From positions 620,001 through 684,000 of the forward strand of contig NZ_JAIVKU010000005.1 in NCBI RefSeq assembly GCF_020524165.1: a DNA stretch of 64,000 nt, in the 5' to 3' direction. The notes beneath the pieces were generated by a model. It saw only the letters and a list, made by a program, of their open reading frames with translations, was not told the DNA's origin and did no database searches. Positions within the stretch are counted from its first letter, which is position 1. Every line of letters begins with the position of its first letter. This DNA comes from Guptibacillus hwajinpoensis (GTDB taxonomy: Bacteria; Bacillota; Bacilli; Bacillales; Guptibacillaceae). Of the stretch, positions 40,180 through 48,351 are shown piece by piece. The position numbers and the translations under genes are program-made.

Positions 40180-41502
40180 ATGACATTAACAAAGAATAGT
40201 ATTCAACAGGACATCATGAAGGAAGCAAAAGAAAAGAAAGTCGAATTTATTCGTCTTGAATTTACGGACATGCTTGGTGAAACAAAGAACGTTGAACTTC
40301 CAATTGAAGAATTGGAAAGCGTTATGAACAATGAAGCCATGTTTGACAGCTCTTCCATTGCTGGTTTCTCTGATATCCAGGAAAGTGATATGTATCTCTT
40401 CCCTGATCTTGAAACGTTCAAAGTCCTACCGGACGCTGTTGATCAGGATTGCATCGCTCGCTTTATTTGCGACATTCATACACCCGATGGTGAACCATTC
40501 GAAGGAGACCCACGTTTCATTTTGAAAAGAGCCATGAAGGAAGCAGAAGATATGGGCTATACCGTTAACGTTGGTCCAGAACCAGAATTCTTCCTTTTCA
40601 AACTAGATAAAGACGGTTATCCAATTCGCAAGATGAATGACCGCGCAGGTTATTTCGATGCTTCACCTAAAGATAAAGGTGATCAGGTACGTCGTGATAT
40701 TGTTCGTACGCTTAAGAAATTCGGTTTTGAAATGGAAGCTTCTCACCACGAAGTTGCGCAAGGACAGCACGAAATTAACTTCCGTTTCGATAGCGTCATT
40801 AAAGCGGCTGACAACATTCAAACGTTTAAAAACGTTGTAAAAGACGTTGCAACGAGCCATGATTACCACGCTACGTTTATGCCGAAGCCAATCGCTGGTG
40901 AAAATGGATCTGGTATGCACTGTCACCTTTCCCTCTTCACTGAAGGCAAAAGTGCATTTTTCGATGAAAACGATCCAGACGGCATTTCTAAAACAATGAA
41001 GCAATTTATGGCTGGGATTCTTTCTCATGCTAATGGTCTTGCAGCAATCACGAATCCGAACGTGAACTCTTATAAGCGTCTTGTTCCTGGTTACGAAGCA
41101 CCTGTTAGTGTGGCTTGGTCTCACTCTAACCGTAGCTGTATGATTCGCGTTCCGACAACGCGTGGAATGGGTACTCGCTTTGAGATTCGTAACCCGGATC
41201 CAACAGCAAATCCTTACCTTACACTTGCTGCTGTTATTCATGCAGGTCTTGAAGGTATTCGTCACGATCTTGATGCTGGTGCGCCAGAAACACGTAACCT
41301 TTATGAAGTCGACACAGATGATGTGCCAACACTTCCAACAAACTTGAAGGAAGCAATTAAGTCACTTCGTGAAGATAAAGTTGTTATGGAAGCGCTAGGT
41401 GACCATACTTCTAAAGTGTATATCGAAGAAAAAGAAAAAGAATGGATTGAATATTCCCTAATGGTAAGCCAATGGGAAGTTGATCGCTACATGAATAAAT
41501 AG
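40180..41502 (+). CDS. Type I glutamine synthetase, GlnA paralogue
   Basis: A 440-residue glutamine synthetase (glutamate + NH3 + ATP to glutamine). Active-site features are present: GPEPEFFLF, ASHHEVAQGQHEI, NGSGMHCHLSLF, SYKRLVPGYEAP with the latch Glu, and the C-terminal half. It differs from B. subtilis GlnA at several normally fixed places: MFDGSSIEGFVR is MFDSSSIAGFSD, so Arg62, used for glutamine feedback, is Asp here, and IRIPASRG is IRVPTTRG. No glnR is adjacent. It is likely a secondary enzyme with altered feedback. AAAGGTGAGG precedes the ATG, and a perfect GlnR/TnrA box lies upstream. Confidence 0.88.
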   Translation: MTLTKNSIQQDIMKEAKEKKVEFIRLEFTDMLGETKNVELPIEELESVMNNEAMFDSSSIAGFSDIQESDMYLFPDLETFKVLPDAVDQDCIARFICDIHTPDGEPFEGDPRFILKRAMKEAEDMGYTVNVGPEPEFFLFKLDKDGYPIRKMNDRAGYFDASPKDKGDQVRRDIVRTLKKFGFEMEASHHEVAQGQHEINFRFDSVIKAADNIQTFKNVVKDVATSHDYHATFMPKPIAGENGSGMHCHLSLFTEGKSAFFDENDPDGISKTMKQFMAGILSHANGLAAITNPNVNSYKRLVPGYEAPVSVAWSHSNRSCMIRVPTTRGMGTRFEIRNPDPTANPYLTLAAVIHAGLEGIRHDLDAGAPETRNLYEVDTDDVPTLPTNLKEAIKSLREDKVVMEALGDHTSKVYIEEKEKEWIEYSLMVSQWEVDRYMNK

Positions 41503-41511
41503 AACAATACA

Positions 41512-41548
41512 AAAAGGAGCATCCTCATAGTAGAGGGTGCTCCTTTTC
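41512..41548 (+). terminator. Terminator of the glutamine synthetase gene
   Basis: A 15-bp stem (41512-41526 with 41533-41547) ends in TTTT; it also lies 20 bases beyond the stop of the convergent Spo0E-like gene. Confidence 0.88.
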
Positions 41549-41567
41549 GCGTTTTCTGGAAAGTTTA

Positions 41568-41738
41568 TTAATGATGGCACTTGTATTTTTTCAGCTTCTG
41601 ATACTGAATAATTTTCTCGTCTAATCGTTTACTCAAAAGGAGAATTTTCCCGCTTGAGTAGTCATCTACTTCTTGTCCTAGATCATAAAGCACCAATCGC
41701 AACGTCTGAATTTCGTTTTCTAGATTCTGCAGCAACAT
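41568..41738 (-). CDS. Spo0E-like aspartyl-phosphate phosphatase (56 aa)
   Basis: Found by reading the minus strand. ATG at 41738-41736 has AGGGAGAG 5-6 bases upstream. The product is a helical hairpin: NLENEIQTLRLVLYDLGQ, a Ser-Ser-Gly turn, and ILLLSKRLDEKIIQYQKLKK. The LS-x-x-LD-x-x-I-x-x-Y pattern is the Spo0E family motif (SQELD-like, here SKRLD). Such proteins dephosphorylate Spo0A~P or related regulators and delay sporulation. The QE of the motif is replaced by KR, so activity is uncertain. It is convergent with glutamine synthetase. Confidence 0.78.
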   Translation of the reverse strand: MLLQNLENEIQTLRLVLYDLGQEVDDYSSGKILLLSKRLDEKIIQYQKLKKYKCHH

Positions 41739-41900
41739 AGCGCTCTCCCTCTATATTTGTCTTATATTTACATTACCATATAATAGGCTTCAATGTTTTG
41801 TATTCTTACAAATTACATAATTTTTAACATTTCCCTATTTATTTTTATATTTGTAATGCAAATTAGAAAACAATGAATACTAAGACATTAACGAAAACGA

Positions 41901-41929
41901 TTGACCCGTCTTTCCTTCATTGTTATGAT
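41901..41929 (+). promoter_or_regulatory. Promoter of the purine permease gene
   Basis: TTGACC (41901-41906), a 17-base spacer and TATGAT (41924-41929), a strong SigA-type promoter about 30 bases before the riboswitch. Confidence 0.8.
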
Positions 41930-41958
41930 TCTCGTTATAAATTTATCATATGACTAAA

Positions 41959-42026
41959 CCTTGTATAAGTTCAGGAATAGGGCCTGAACGTTTCTACCAG
42001 CTACCGAGAATGGCTTGTCTACAAGG
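41959..42026 (+). ncRNA. Purine riboswitch, guanine class
   Basis: P1 is CCTTGTA (41959-41965) with TACAAGG (42020-42026). P2 is GTTCAGG (41969-41975) with CCTGAAC (41983-41989), then the conserved TTTCTACC. P3 is AGCTA/TGGCT around CCGAGAA. The discriminator before the P1 3' strand is C42019, which selects guanine/hypoxanthine over adenine. A terminator hairpin (42062) follows before the permease gene, so ligand binding should switch transcription off. Confidence 0.9.
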
Positions 42027-42060
42027 AATTATGAAGTTTTTCATATTTCCTTGTGATGAT

Positions 42061-42087
42061 GCTCTGGTTTCTGGCCAGAGTTTTTTT
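42061..42087 (+). terminator. Riboswitch-controlled terminator
   Basis: CTCTGG (42062-42067) pairs with CCAGAG (42075-42080), followed by seven T. It lies 35 bases after the aptamer and ends before the gene start. Confidence 0.85.
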
Positions 42088-42109
42088 ATTTGAATCAGGA
42101 GGGTCTACC

Positions 42110-43402
42110 ATGAAAAACTTTTTCCAGTTCACAGAACGGGAAACGAATTATCGAAAAGAAACGTTAGCCGGGATAACAACGTTTTTATCTATGGCTTATA
42201 TATTAGTTGTGAACCCCATTATTTTAAGTGAAGCGGGTATTGATAAAGGCGCACTTTTCACTGCAACCGCCTTATCCGCGATCGTCGGCTCCTTACTAAT
42301 TGGGCTACTCGCAAACTTCCCTGTTGGCATCGCACCAAGTATGGGATTAAATTCTTTCTTCACCTTCTCTGTCGTTATTGGGATGGGGATTGATTGGGAA
42401 ATTGCCTTAACAGGCGTGTTTATTGCCGGTATTATCTTTATGATTCTTAGCTTACTTAAAATTCGCGAGAAAATTATTAACGTGATTCCGAAAGATCTGA
42501 AACATGCGATCGCCGCCGGGATTGGATTCTTTATTGCCTTCGTTGGTCTTAAAAATGCAGGAATTGTCGTTGGAAATGAAGCCACCTTTATTTCAATCGG
42601 ACAGCTGACAACGCCAACAACGGCACTAGCTGCTTTCGGATTTATTATTACGCTCATGATGCTAATCCGCGGCATTCGCGGCGGCATCTTCTATGGAATT
42701 GTGATTACAACGATCATTGGGATGATCATCGGTCTTGTTCAAGTTCCTACTTCAGTTGTCGGACAGGTACCAAGCCTTGAACCAACATTTGGCGTTGTTT
42801 TTCAGCATTTAGGAGATATTTTCACACCTGAGATTCTAGCCGTTATTTTTACGTTCCTATTCGTTGCCTTCTTCGACACGGCGGGTGCCCTTATCGCCGT
42901 TGCCAGTCAGGCTGGTCTTATGAAAGACAATCAAATTCCAAATGCGGGTCGCGCGCTACTTGCTGACTCAACGTCTGGTGTTGTTGGAGCGATCTTCGGG
43001 ACATCAACTACCGCCTCTTTCGTAGAATCATCTGCAGGCGTTGCCGTTGGTGGCCGAACTGGCTTCACATCCGTTATTATCTCAGCCTGCTTCTTCATTG
43101 CGCTGTTCTTCTCACCAATTCTTGGTGTCATTACACCAGAAGTAACAGCTCCCGCTTTAATTATTGTCGGTGCCCTTATGGCAACTGAGGTCAAGCAGAT
43201 TGATTGGAGCCGTTTAGAAGTAGTCATTCCAGCTTTTGTGACGATTATCATGATGCCTCTGACGTTCAGCGTTGCCACAGGTATCGCTCTAGGCTTTATT
43301 CTCTATCCTTTTGCGATGATCGCGAAAAAAGAATGGAAGCAAGTTCATCCGATTATGTATACGCTCGGTGGCTTATTTATTCTTTATTTCATCTTTCTCT
43401 AA
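42110..43402 (+). CDS. pbuG: Hypoxanthine/guanine permease (NCS2/AzgA family)
   Basis: A 430-residue, about 12-helix permease of the AzgA-like purine group. Opening: ETLAGITTFLSMAYILVVNPIILSEAG; later GLNSFFTFSVVIGMG, AGIGFFIAFVGLKNAG, FVAFFDTAGALIAVASQAGL and STTASFVESSAGVAVGGRTGFTS, the substrate-binding signature. Matches B. subtilis PbuG/PbuO. The ATG at 42110 has AGGAGGG upstream; frames starting before the terminator are not translated. A guanine riboswitch in the leader fits guanine/hypoxanthine uptake, so pbuG is the better name than the adenine type. Confidence 0.92.
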   Translation: MKNFFQFTERETNYRKETLAGITTFLSMAYILVVNPIILSEAGIDKGALFTATALSAIVGSLLIGLLANFPVGIAPSMGLNSFFTFSVVIGMGIDWEIALTGVFIAGIIFMILSLLKIREKIINVIPKDLKHAIAAGIGFFIAFVGLKNAGIVVGNEATFISIGQLTTPTTALAAFGFIITLMMLIRGIRGGIFYGIVITTIIGMIIGLVQVPTSVVGQVPSLEPTFGVVFQHLGDIFTPEILAVIFTFLFVAFFDTAGALIAVASQAGLMKDNQIPNAGRALLADSTSGVVGAIFGTSTTASFVESSAGVAVGGRTGFTSVIISACFFIALFFSPILGVITPEVTAPALIIVGALMATEVKQIDWSRLEVVIPAFVTIIMMPLTFSVATGIALGFILYPFAMIAKKEWKQVHPIMYTLGGLFILYFIFL

Positions 43403-43407
43403 CATTT

Positions 43408-43439
43408 TGAAGGGACATTTCAGCTGAAATGTCCCTTCA
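43408..43439 (+). terminator. Terminator-like perfect palindrome after pbuG
   Basis: The 32 bases 43408-43439 form a perfect palindrome (TGAAGGGACATTTC with its complement around AGCT). The T run behind it is weak. Confidence 0.6.
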
Positions 43440-43534
43440 TCTGTTTGATCTATTATAAATAGTGGTAGTATTACGTTGGATAGTTTAAAATAGGGCATTA
43501 ACGAAAGCTTCACACAAAGGTAGTGATAAAAAAC

Positions 43535-43963
43535 ATGTTATATATATGGGACGTTGAAAAAATCATTAAAGACACGCTAGAAGAGCATCAGTTATCAATA
43601 AACTATGAATTCAACAACGAGCTAACCGCTCCAATGAGCTATAACGTATCAACCAATACGATTAAGTTTAATTACTTACAAATGAACGGCTATCAAGCAA
43701 AAGTGAACTTTAAGCTTAAAGAGACGGAAGAAAACATCGCGTTGATCCTGCTATATCATGAAATAGGGTATTATTTAGATTTTAAGAAGCACAGACACGA
43801 CCTTCGTATTTTAATGTATGAGGATGAAGAAGTTCAGCAAGAACTTCTTGCTGAAATCGAAGAAAATGCTTGGGAACAAGGGCGGAAATTGATTCCTGAC
43901 GATTTAAAAGAATCGTATGATCAATTGAGAGAGATCGATCAACAGTTTCAAAACGGACAATAG
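43535..43963 (+). CDS. Putative metalloprotease-like protein with degenerate zinc motif
   Basis: A 142-residue cytosolic protein. LLYHEIGYYLDFKKH at about 73-87 looks like the HExxH zinc helix of ImmA/IrrE-type (Gluzincin-like) proteins, but the second His is Tyr (HEIGY). Downstream EENAWEQGRKLIPD resembles the third-ligand region of that family (ExxAWxxG). If so, it is a relative that lost or altered metal binding. The ATG start has only weak ribosome signals; a GTG 12 bases upstream is an alternative. No phage or regulator neighbour suggests a role. Confidence 0.6.
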   Translation: MLYIWDVEKIIKDTLEEHQLSINYEFNNELTAPMSYNVSTNTIKFNYLQMNGYQAKVNFKLKETEENIALILLYHEIGYYLDFKKHRHDLRILMYEDEEVQQELLAEIEENAWEQGRKLIPDDLKESYDQLREIDQQFQNGQ

Positions 43964-43969
43964 TAGTTG

Positions 43970-44004
43970 AAAAAGGACGAAACCAAATGGGTCTCGTCCT
44001 TTTT
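43970..44004. terminator. Two-way terminator between convergent genes
   Basis: AAAAAGGACGA and TCGTCCTTTTT arms (43970-43980, 43993-44003) with an inner ACC/GGG pairing. Confidence 0.85.
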
Positions 44005-44015
44005 GTATGATGAAA

Positions 44016-44567
44016 TTACTTCGCTACATAAGCTTGAAATTCTTCTCGCCACTGCTTTGCTTTTTCTAATGCGAACCTGTCATCCTTTACCTCACCTGGT
44101 TTAACACCCGTACCGATGACATAATCCACAAACTCCATATTCACAAATTCAAAAATATAGCTGAATTGTTGGATCAGAGGAAGGGCTTTTACTTTTGCAC
44201 TGCTTCCACCTGTGACAACCACATACGCCTTTTTCTTTGTAAGCTCTTCTTTTAAATTTAGTTTTTCATCACGAAGGTATTGCGACCAGCGATCAAAGAA
44301 GTTCTTCATCGGTCCACTCATGCCATACCAATAAAGAGGCGTTGAAAAGATGAGAACATCATGAGTTAACAAAAGATCAAGCACTTCTTCATAATCATCT
44401 TCTACTTTCGAAAAACCAGCTTCTGAATGCCGCTCATCCATTATGGCATTGATTTGTTTATCCGCAAGAGACACGATTGTGTGATCCGTCCCTTCCAGAA
44501 TGGTTTCAGTTAGATACTGCGAATTTCCATTTTTACGCGTACTTCCTAATAACGCTAAAATCTTCAT
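44016..44567 (-). CDS. Flavodoxin-family NAD(P)H-dependent FMN reductase (YwqN-like)
   Basis: A 183-residue flavoprotein. GSTRKNGNSQYL at residues 8-19 binds the FMN phosphate, STPLYWYGMSGPMKNFFDRW binds the isoalloxazine ring and VVTGGSS completes the fold. The family reduces FMN, quinones or azo compounds with NAD(P)H. AAAGGAG precedes the ATG. It is divergent from a LysR regulator across a 149-base gap, the same arrangement as ywqN/ywqM in B. subtilis, so the regulator probably controls it. Confidence 0.87.
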   Translation of the reverse strand: MKILALLGSTRKNGNSQYLTETILEGTDHTIVSLADKQINAIMDERHSEAGFSKVEDDYEEVLDLLLTHDVLIFSTPLYWYGMSGPMKNFFDRWSQYLRDEKLNLKEELTKKKAYVVVTGGSSAKVKALPLIQQFSYIFEFVNMEFVDYVIGTGVKPGEVKDDRFALEKAKQWREEFQAYVAK

Positions 44568-44641
44568 AGTCTATCTCCTTTATAAAAGTAAAGCTTTCAC
44601 CATAGCCTACTTCTTAATGATTTTATTCAGATAATGGAAGT

Positions 44642-44669
44642 ATAACATTGCATCAACCATCAATGTTAT
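44642..44669. promoter_or_regulatory. Operator between flavodoxin and LysR genes
   Basis: ATAACATTG (44642-44650) and CAATGTTAT (44661-44669) form a perfect 9-bp inverted repeat with a 10-base spacer, shaped like a LysR-type binding site. TATAAT for the LysR gene begins right after it (44671). Confidence 0.7.
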
Positions 44670-44716
44670 CTATAATATTCGATACTATCGATCGAAATTT
44701 TCAATGGAGGTATTGA

Positions 44717-45595
44717 ATGGATTTAAGCTACTTTTATACGTTTAATGAAGTCGCCAAATCAGGAAGCTATACACAAACGGCTGAAGAACTTGGTTATGCC
44801 CAGTCTAGCGTTACGGCTCAGATTAAAAAGCTAGAAAAACATTATCAAGTGAAGTTATTTGAACGAGTCGGAAGGAAAATGAGATTAACTCAACCCGGAG
44901 AGCAACTGCATGCCTATGTCATCGATATCATCAAGCTCCTAGATGAAGCCGATGCAGAGCTTCGAACAGATACCAACTTAAAGGGAACGATTCGGATCGG
45001 AACCGGTGAGACCGTTGCAGCCTATTACATCACTCCTTATATTAAAGCCCTTAAAGAAAAACATCCTGAATTACAAATCCGCCTTGAATCAGGTCAATGT
45101 CAAAACTTAATCGGCGGCACGATCGATGGCACCTATGATATTACGATTTTATTGGATCGCTTACAGAAACATCCTGACTTAAAAACGATCCCAATTCATC
45201 AAGAAGAAATGGTGATGATTGCTCCTCCTCACCATCCTTTCACGATGCTTGCTACGTTGGAGCTCGAGAAATTAGCAGAGGAAACACTGATTCTAACGGA
45301 GGAAGGTTGTTCTTATCGCGTGCTTTTCGAACAAATCTTAAAGGAGGAAAACATACAAGCAAAGTCTGTCATCTCATTCAGTAGTCTTGAGGCCATTAAA
45401 CAATGCGTGGCAGATAGCCTTGGAATTGCACTTCTACCTAGAATTGCAGTCGAACGAGACGTCCAAAATGATCGAGTCGCTATCATTCCATTTCAGCATC
45501 CTATTCCCATTTATACGCAAATCGTCTATCAACAGCGAAAATGGATGTCGGAACCACTTAAACAATTCATCTCATTATTTGGCGAAAAAAGGTGA
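44717..45595 (+). CDS. LysR-family transcriptional regulator (YwqM-like)
   Basis: A 292-residue regulator. The winged helix-turn-helix is at about residues 3-62 (VAKSGSYTQTAEELGYAQSSVTAQIKKLEKHYQVKLFERVGRKMRLT), split by a linker helix from the effector domain (GTIRIGTGETVAAYYITPYI from about 90). TGGAGG precedes the ATG. It most likely autoregulates and switches on the divergent flavodoxin gene through the inverted repeat at 44642. The inducer is unknown. Confidence 0.9.
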   Translation: MDLSYFYTFNEVAKSGSYTQTAEELGYAQSSVTAQIKKLEKHYQVKLFERVGRKMRLTQPGEQLHAYVIDIIKLLDEADAELRTDTNLKGTIRIGTGETVAAYYITPYIKALKEKHPELQIRLESGQCQNLIGGTIDGTYDITILLDRLQKHPDLKTIPIHQEEMVMIAPPHHPFTMLATLELEKLAEETLILTEEGCSYRVLFEQILKEENIQAKSVISFSSLEAIKQCVADSLGIALLPRIAVERDVQNDRVAIIPFQHPIPIYTQIVYQQRKWMSEPLKQFISLFGEKR

Positions 45596-45606
45596 ACTTC
45601 AAACGC

Positions 45607-45639
45607 AAAAAAACATCTTCTTACTGAAGATGTTTTTTT
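45607..45639. terminator. Two-way terminator
   Basis: AAAAAAACATCTTC (45607-45620) pairs perfectly with GAAGATGTTTTTTT (45626-45639) around TTACT. Confidence 0.92.
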
Positions 45640-45677
45640 CATCACATGTAATCCGTTTTTTAGGTTGATGGCCCACG

Positions 45678-45926
45678 TTAGTGGAAAAACTGAACGAGTC
45701 CTGCTGTTATTGAAATCACGCTAAGTCCCCAAAAAAGCAGCGTAATCTTCTTCTGCTTCTTCGTTTTCTCTTCGTTATAAACGAAATAAAGTGAGGCGAA
45801 TACGGCAATACTGATGCAAAGGCGAAACAGAGATTCATGTTCCCCTGTAAATCCAAGCCAAATGATGCTGCTTATGGCCATAATCGCTATGAGTAAGATC
45901 AATGCTCTTATGTACTTCATTACCAT
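45678..45926 (-). CDS. Hypothetical three-helix membrane protein
   Basis: An 82-residue protein with hydrophobic helices at about 6-24, 34-50 and 62-80 and a basic loop EEKTKKQKK. I do not recognise a family. AAAGGAG lies 6-10 bases before two in-frame ATG codons (45926 and 45920). A 160-base gap separates it from the next membrane gene on the same strand. Confidence 0.55.
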   Translation of the reverse strand: MVMKYIRALILLIAIMAISSIIWLGFTGEHESLFRLCISIAVFASLYFVYNEEKTKKQKKITLLFWGLSVISITAGLVQFFH

Positions 45927-46087
45927 CCCTCTCCTTTACGTCTTTCTCTTAAGCTAGACAGATAAACATTCCTCCTACACTCATTGAAACGATTACGCCG
46001 TAGTCAACTCCAGCACCGTTTCTGTTTAACAACCAAGTTAATTAATGCCACAAAAAACCTTTCATCTTCATTTAATCCTCTTTCTCC

Positions 46088-46354
46088 TTAAGAAGCTTTT
46101 TCATCAGCGGTTTGCATCTCTTTAAGAAAGTAAGCGCCAAGTAATAGAAACAGCATTGATCCTAGCAAACTATACAATCCGATAAATCCGAACCAGTACC
46201 CTACTGGATTAAGGGCCGCACTAATCATGAAACAAATGGGTGAGATGGCTGATTTCATTCCCGTTAAGCCTGCTCGTTTTCTTCTTTTTATCTGAACATA
46301 GATTCCTATCAGAAAAACGATTACGAAAACAATCGTTAAGACGATTTCAATCAT
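46088..46354 (-). CDS. Hypothetical small membrane protein
   Basis: An 88-residue protein with helices at about 4-21, 38-55 and 57-75 and a basic loop QIKRRKRAG. No family recognised. AAAGGAG is 9 bases before the ATG, a good site. It may be cotranscribed with the 82-residue membrane gene downstream. Confidence 0.58.
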   Translation of the reverse strand: MIEIVLTIVFVIVFLIGIYVQIKRRKRAGLTGMKSAISPICFMISAALNPVGYWFGFIGLYSLLGSMLFLLLGAYFLKEMQTADEKAS

Positions 46355-46532
46355 TGCTTATACTCCTTTCCCATAAAATCGCTTTCTTTCTTTACGACTC
46401 AGAAGACGCTAAAGTTTCACTCCTTAAGAAAGCAAATAATCAACGAACCTCACAACCAAAATTTAACTATATAAACAGTATAAGGAACTAGAGGTTGGGG
46501 ATAATTTGAACGAGAGAGAAGGAGGATTTCCA

Positions 46533-48107
46533 TTGAACAAAGAGCCAAATCAATCTAAGAATGAATATTCATCTGACGAAACGCTGACAAATCGTCAAGG
46601 TCACCCTGTCACGGATAATCAAAATGTAAGAACGGTTGGAAATCGTGGCCCCACTACGCTAGAGAATTACGATTTCCTTGAAAAAATTAGTCATTTCGAT
46701 CGTGAACGTACGCCTGAACGGGTTGTCCATGCACGAGGCGCAGGGGCGCACGGTTATTTTGAATCCTACGGAAAAGTTGGGGATGAGCCGATTTCAAACT
46801 ATACACGCGCAAAGGTATTCACTGAAGTTGGCAAACAAACCCCTGTCTTCGTCAGATTCTCTACTGTCGTTCACGGGACTCATTCACCTGAAACACTGCG
46901 TGATCCAAGGGGATTTGCAGTAAAGTTCTACACGGAAGACGGCAACTGGGATTTGGTTGGCAACAACTTGAAAATCTTTTTTATTCGTGATCCTCTTAAA
47001 TTCCCTGACATGGTACATTCGTTTAAACCAGATCCTGTGACGAACAGGCAAGACATGGAGCGGATGTTTGATTTTCTATGCCAGACACCTGAATCCATGC
47101 AGATGGTAACCTTCCTATTTTCACCTTGGGGCATCCCAGCAAACTTCCGGCATATGCAGGGATCTGGTGTACACGCCTACAAATGGGTAAATAAAGATGG
47201 AAAAGCCGTTCTCGTCAAGTACCACTGGGAACCTGTTCAGGGAATTCGTAACCTGACTCAAAAAGAAGCCGATCACATTCAATCAACGAACTTTAACCAT
47301 GCAACACAGGACCTCTATGAAGCGATTGAAAATGGAGATTTCCCTGAATGGGAGCTTTACGTTCAGATTATGGAAGATGGCGAACATCCTGAATTGGACT
47401 TTGACCCGTTAGACCCGACAAAACTCTGGTATAAAGAGGATGTCCCCTGGCACAAAGTAGGTAAAATGGTGCTCAATAAAAATCCTGAAAATTATTTCGC
47501 TGAAGTCGAGCAAGCAGCCTTTGGTACTGGCGTACTTGTCGATGGTCTTGATTTCTCAGATGATAAGCTTTTGCAAGGAAGAACCTACTCGTATTCCGAC
47601 ACGCAGCGCTATCGAGTTGGGTCAAACTATTTGCAGTTACCGATCAATAAGCCCGCAAAGCACGTTGCCACTAATGAAAGTGCTGGCCAAATGGATTTCA
47701 GGCAAGATTACGGGAAGCATCAAAACCCTCATGTCAACTATGAGCCATCCATAATTGGAGGATTAAAAGAAGCGGTCAACCCTGGAAAAGAATACGAGCC
47801 ATACGTGGAGGGTAAGCTACAACGCAAGAAAATCTCAAGAGAAAACAATTTCGGACAGGCTGGTGAAACGTACCGAAGAATGAAGGATTGGGAACGAGAT
47901 GATTTGATCTCAAATCTCGCCATTGCGCTTGCAGACTGCCGCGAAGAAATTCAGAAGCGGATGATTTCGATGTTAACGGAATGCGATAAAGAATATGGAA
48001 ACCATGTCAGTGAGCAATTGAAGTCACTTCACACTTCTACTGAGAAGAAAATGGATGGAGCTGTTCAGGAGGCGGAGAAAAAAAGCCTTCCTTCTGATCC
48101 TTATTAA
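46533..48107 (+). CDS. Monofunctional haem catalase (KatX-like)
   Basis: A 524-residue clade 3 catalase. [23 protein letters not shown] gives the distal His, FSTV follows, [22 protein letters not shown] carries the distal Asn, and [14 protein letters not shown] lies near the haem Tyr (YSYSDTQRY). The opening [35 protein letters not shown] and the C-terminal [18 protein letters not shown] resemble B. subtilis KatX, the spore catalase. It converts H2O2 to water and oxygen. Start is TTG at 46533, 7 bases from AAGGAGG; an upstream TTG at 46506 has none. Confidence 0.9.
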   Translation: MNKEPNQSKNEYSSDETLTNRQGHPVTDNQNVRTVGNRGPTTLENYDFLEKISHFDRERTPERVVHARGAGAHGYFESYGKVGDEPISNYTRAKVFTEVGKQTPVFVRFSTVVHGTHSPETLRDPRGFAVKFYTEDGNWDLVGNNLKIFFIRDPLKFPDMVHSFKPDPVTNRQDMERMFDFLCQTPESMQMVTFLFSPWGIPANFRHMQGSGVHAYKWVNKDGKAVLVKYHWEPVQGIRNLTQKEADHIQSTNFNHATQDLYEAIENGDFPEWELYVQIMEDGEHPELDFDPLDPTKLWYKEDVPWHKVGKMVLNKNPENYFAEVEQAAFGTGVLVDGLDFSDDKLLQGRTYSYSDTQRYRVGSNYLQLPINKPAKHVATNESAGQMDFRQDYGKHQNPHVNYEPSIIGGLKEAVNPGKEYEPYVEGKLQRKKISRENNFGQAGETYRRMKDWERDDLISNLAIALADCREEIQKRMISMLTECDKEYGNHVSEQLKSLHTSTEKKMDGAVQEAEKKSLPSDPY

Positions 48108-48162
48108 CAAAAGGGAGACAGTTATCTTAAGTGAAGCATATACATTTCCCATCCCCTTCTAA

Positions 48163-48191
48163 TTGACTTTAAATTTAAACCAAGCTATAGT
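48163..48191 (+). promoter_or_regulatory. Promoter of the Mn2+ riboswitch-antiporter unit
   Basis: TTGACT (48163-48168), a 17-base spacer and TATAGT (48186-48191). Transcription should begin near 48198, at the first base of the aptamer. Confidence 0.8.
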
Positions 48192-48198
48192 TAACTTA

Positions 48199-48294
48199 AC
48201 AAGGGGAGTAGCGACCGGTAACGGCTGATGAATCATCAATACGGTATGTATATACCTGGTTCATCGGGCTAAATTTTTAGTACGCAAGACCTTG
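48199..48294 (+). ncRNA. yybP-ykoY riboswitch (Mn2+ sensor)
   Basis: P1 pairs CAAGG (48200-48204) with CCTTG (48290-48294). L1 is GGGGAGTAGC at 48203-48212, and the second arm has TCATCAATACGG and the conserved GTACGCAAGACC of the L3 site, which with L1 forms the Mn2+ pocket. The P1 3' strand overlaps the 5' arm of the following terminator, so metal binding should free the transcript: an ON switch. Confidence 0.9.
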
Positions 48295-48324
48295 GTACAA
48301 TTTTGTTGTGCCAGGGTTTTTTTT
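48290..48324 (+). terminator. Riboswitch terminator
   Basis: An 11-bp stem (48290-48300 with 48306-48316, with G.T pairs) followed by eight T. Its 5' arm is shared with riboswitch P1. Confidence 0.88.
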
Positions 48325-48351
48325 GTATGCGCTGGCGGAGAGGAGTTACAC

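Noticed and set aside
45940-46075. Two short minus-strand frames that would join into a hydrophobic protein with a frameshift
   Set aside because: No known protein matches by eye, and the frames break each other; a remnant is possible but unproven.
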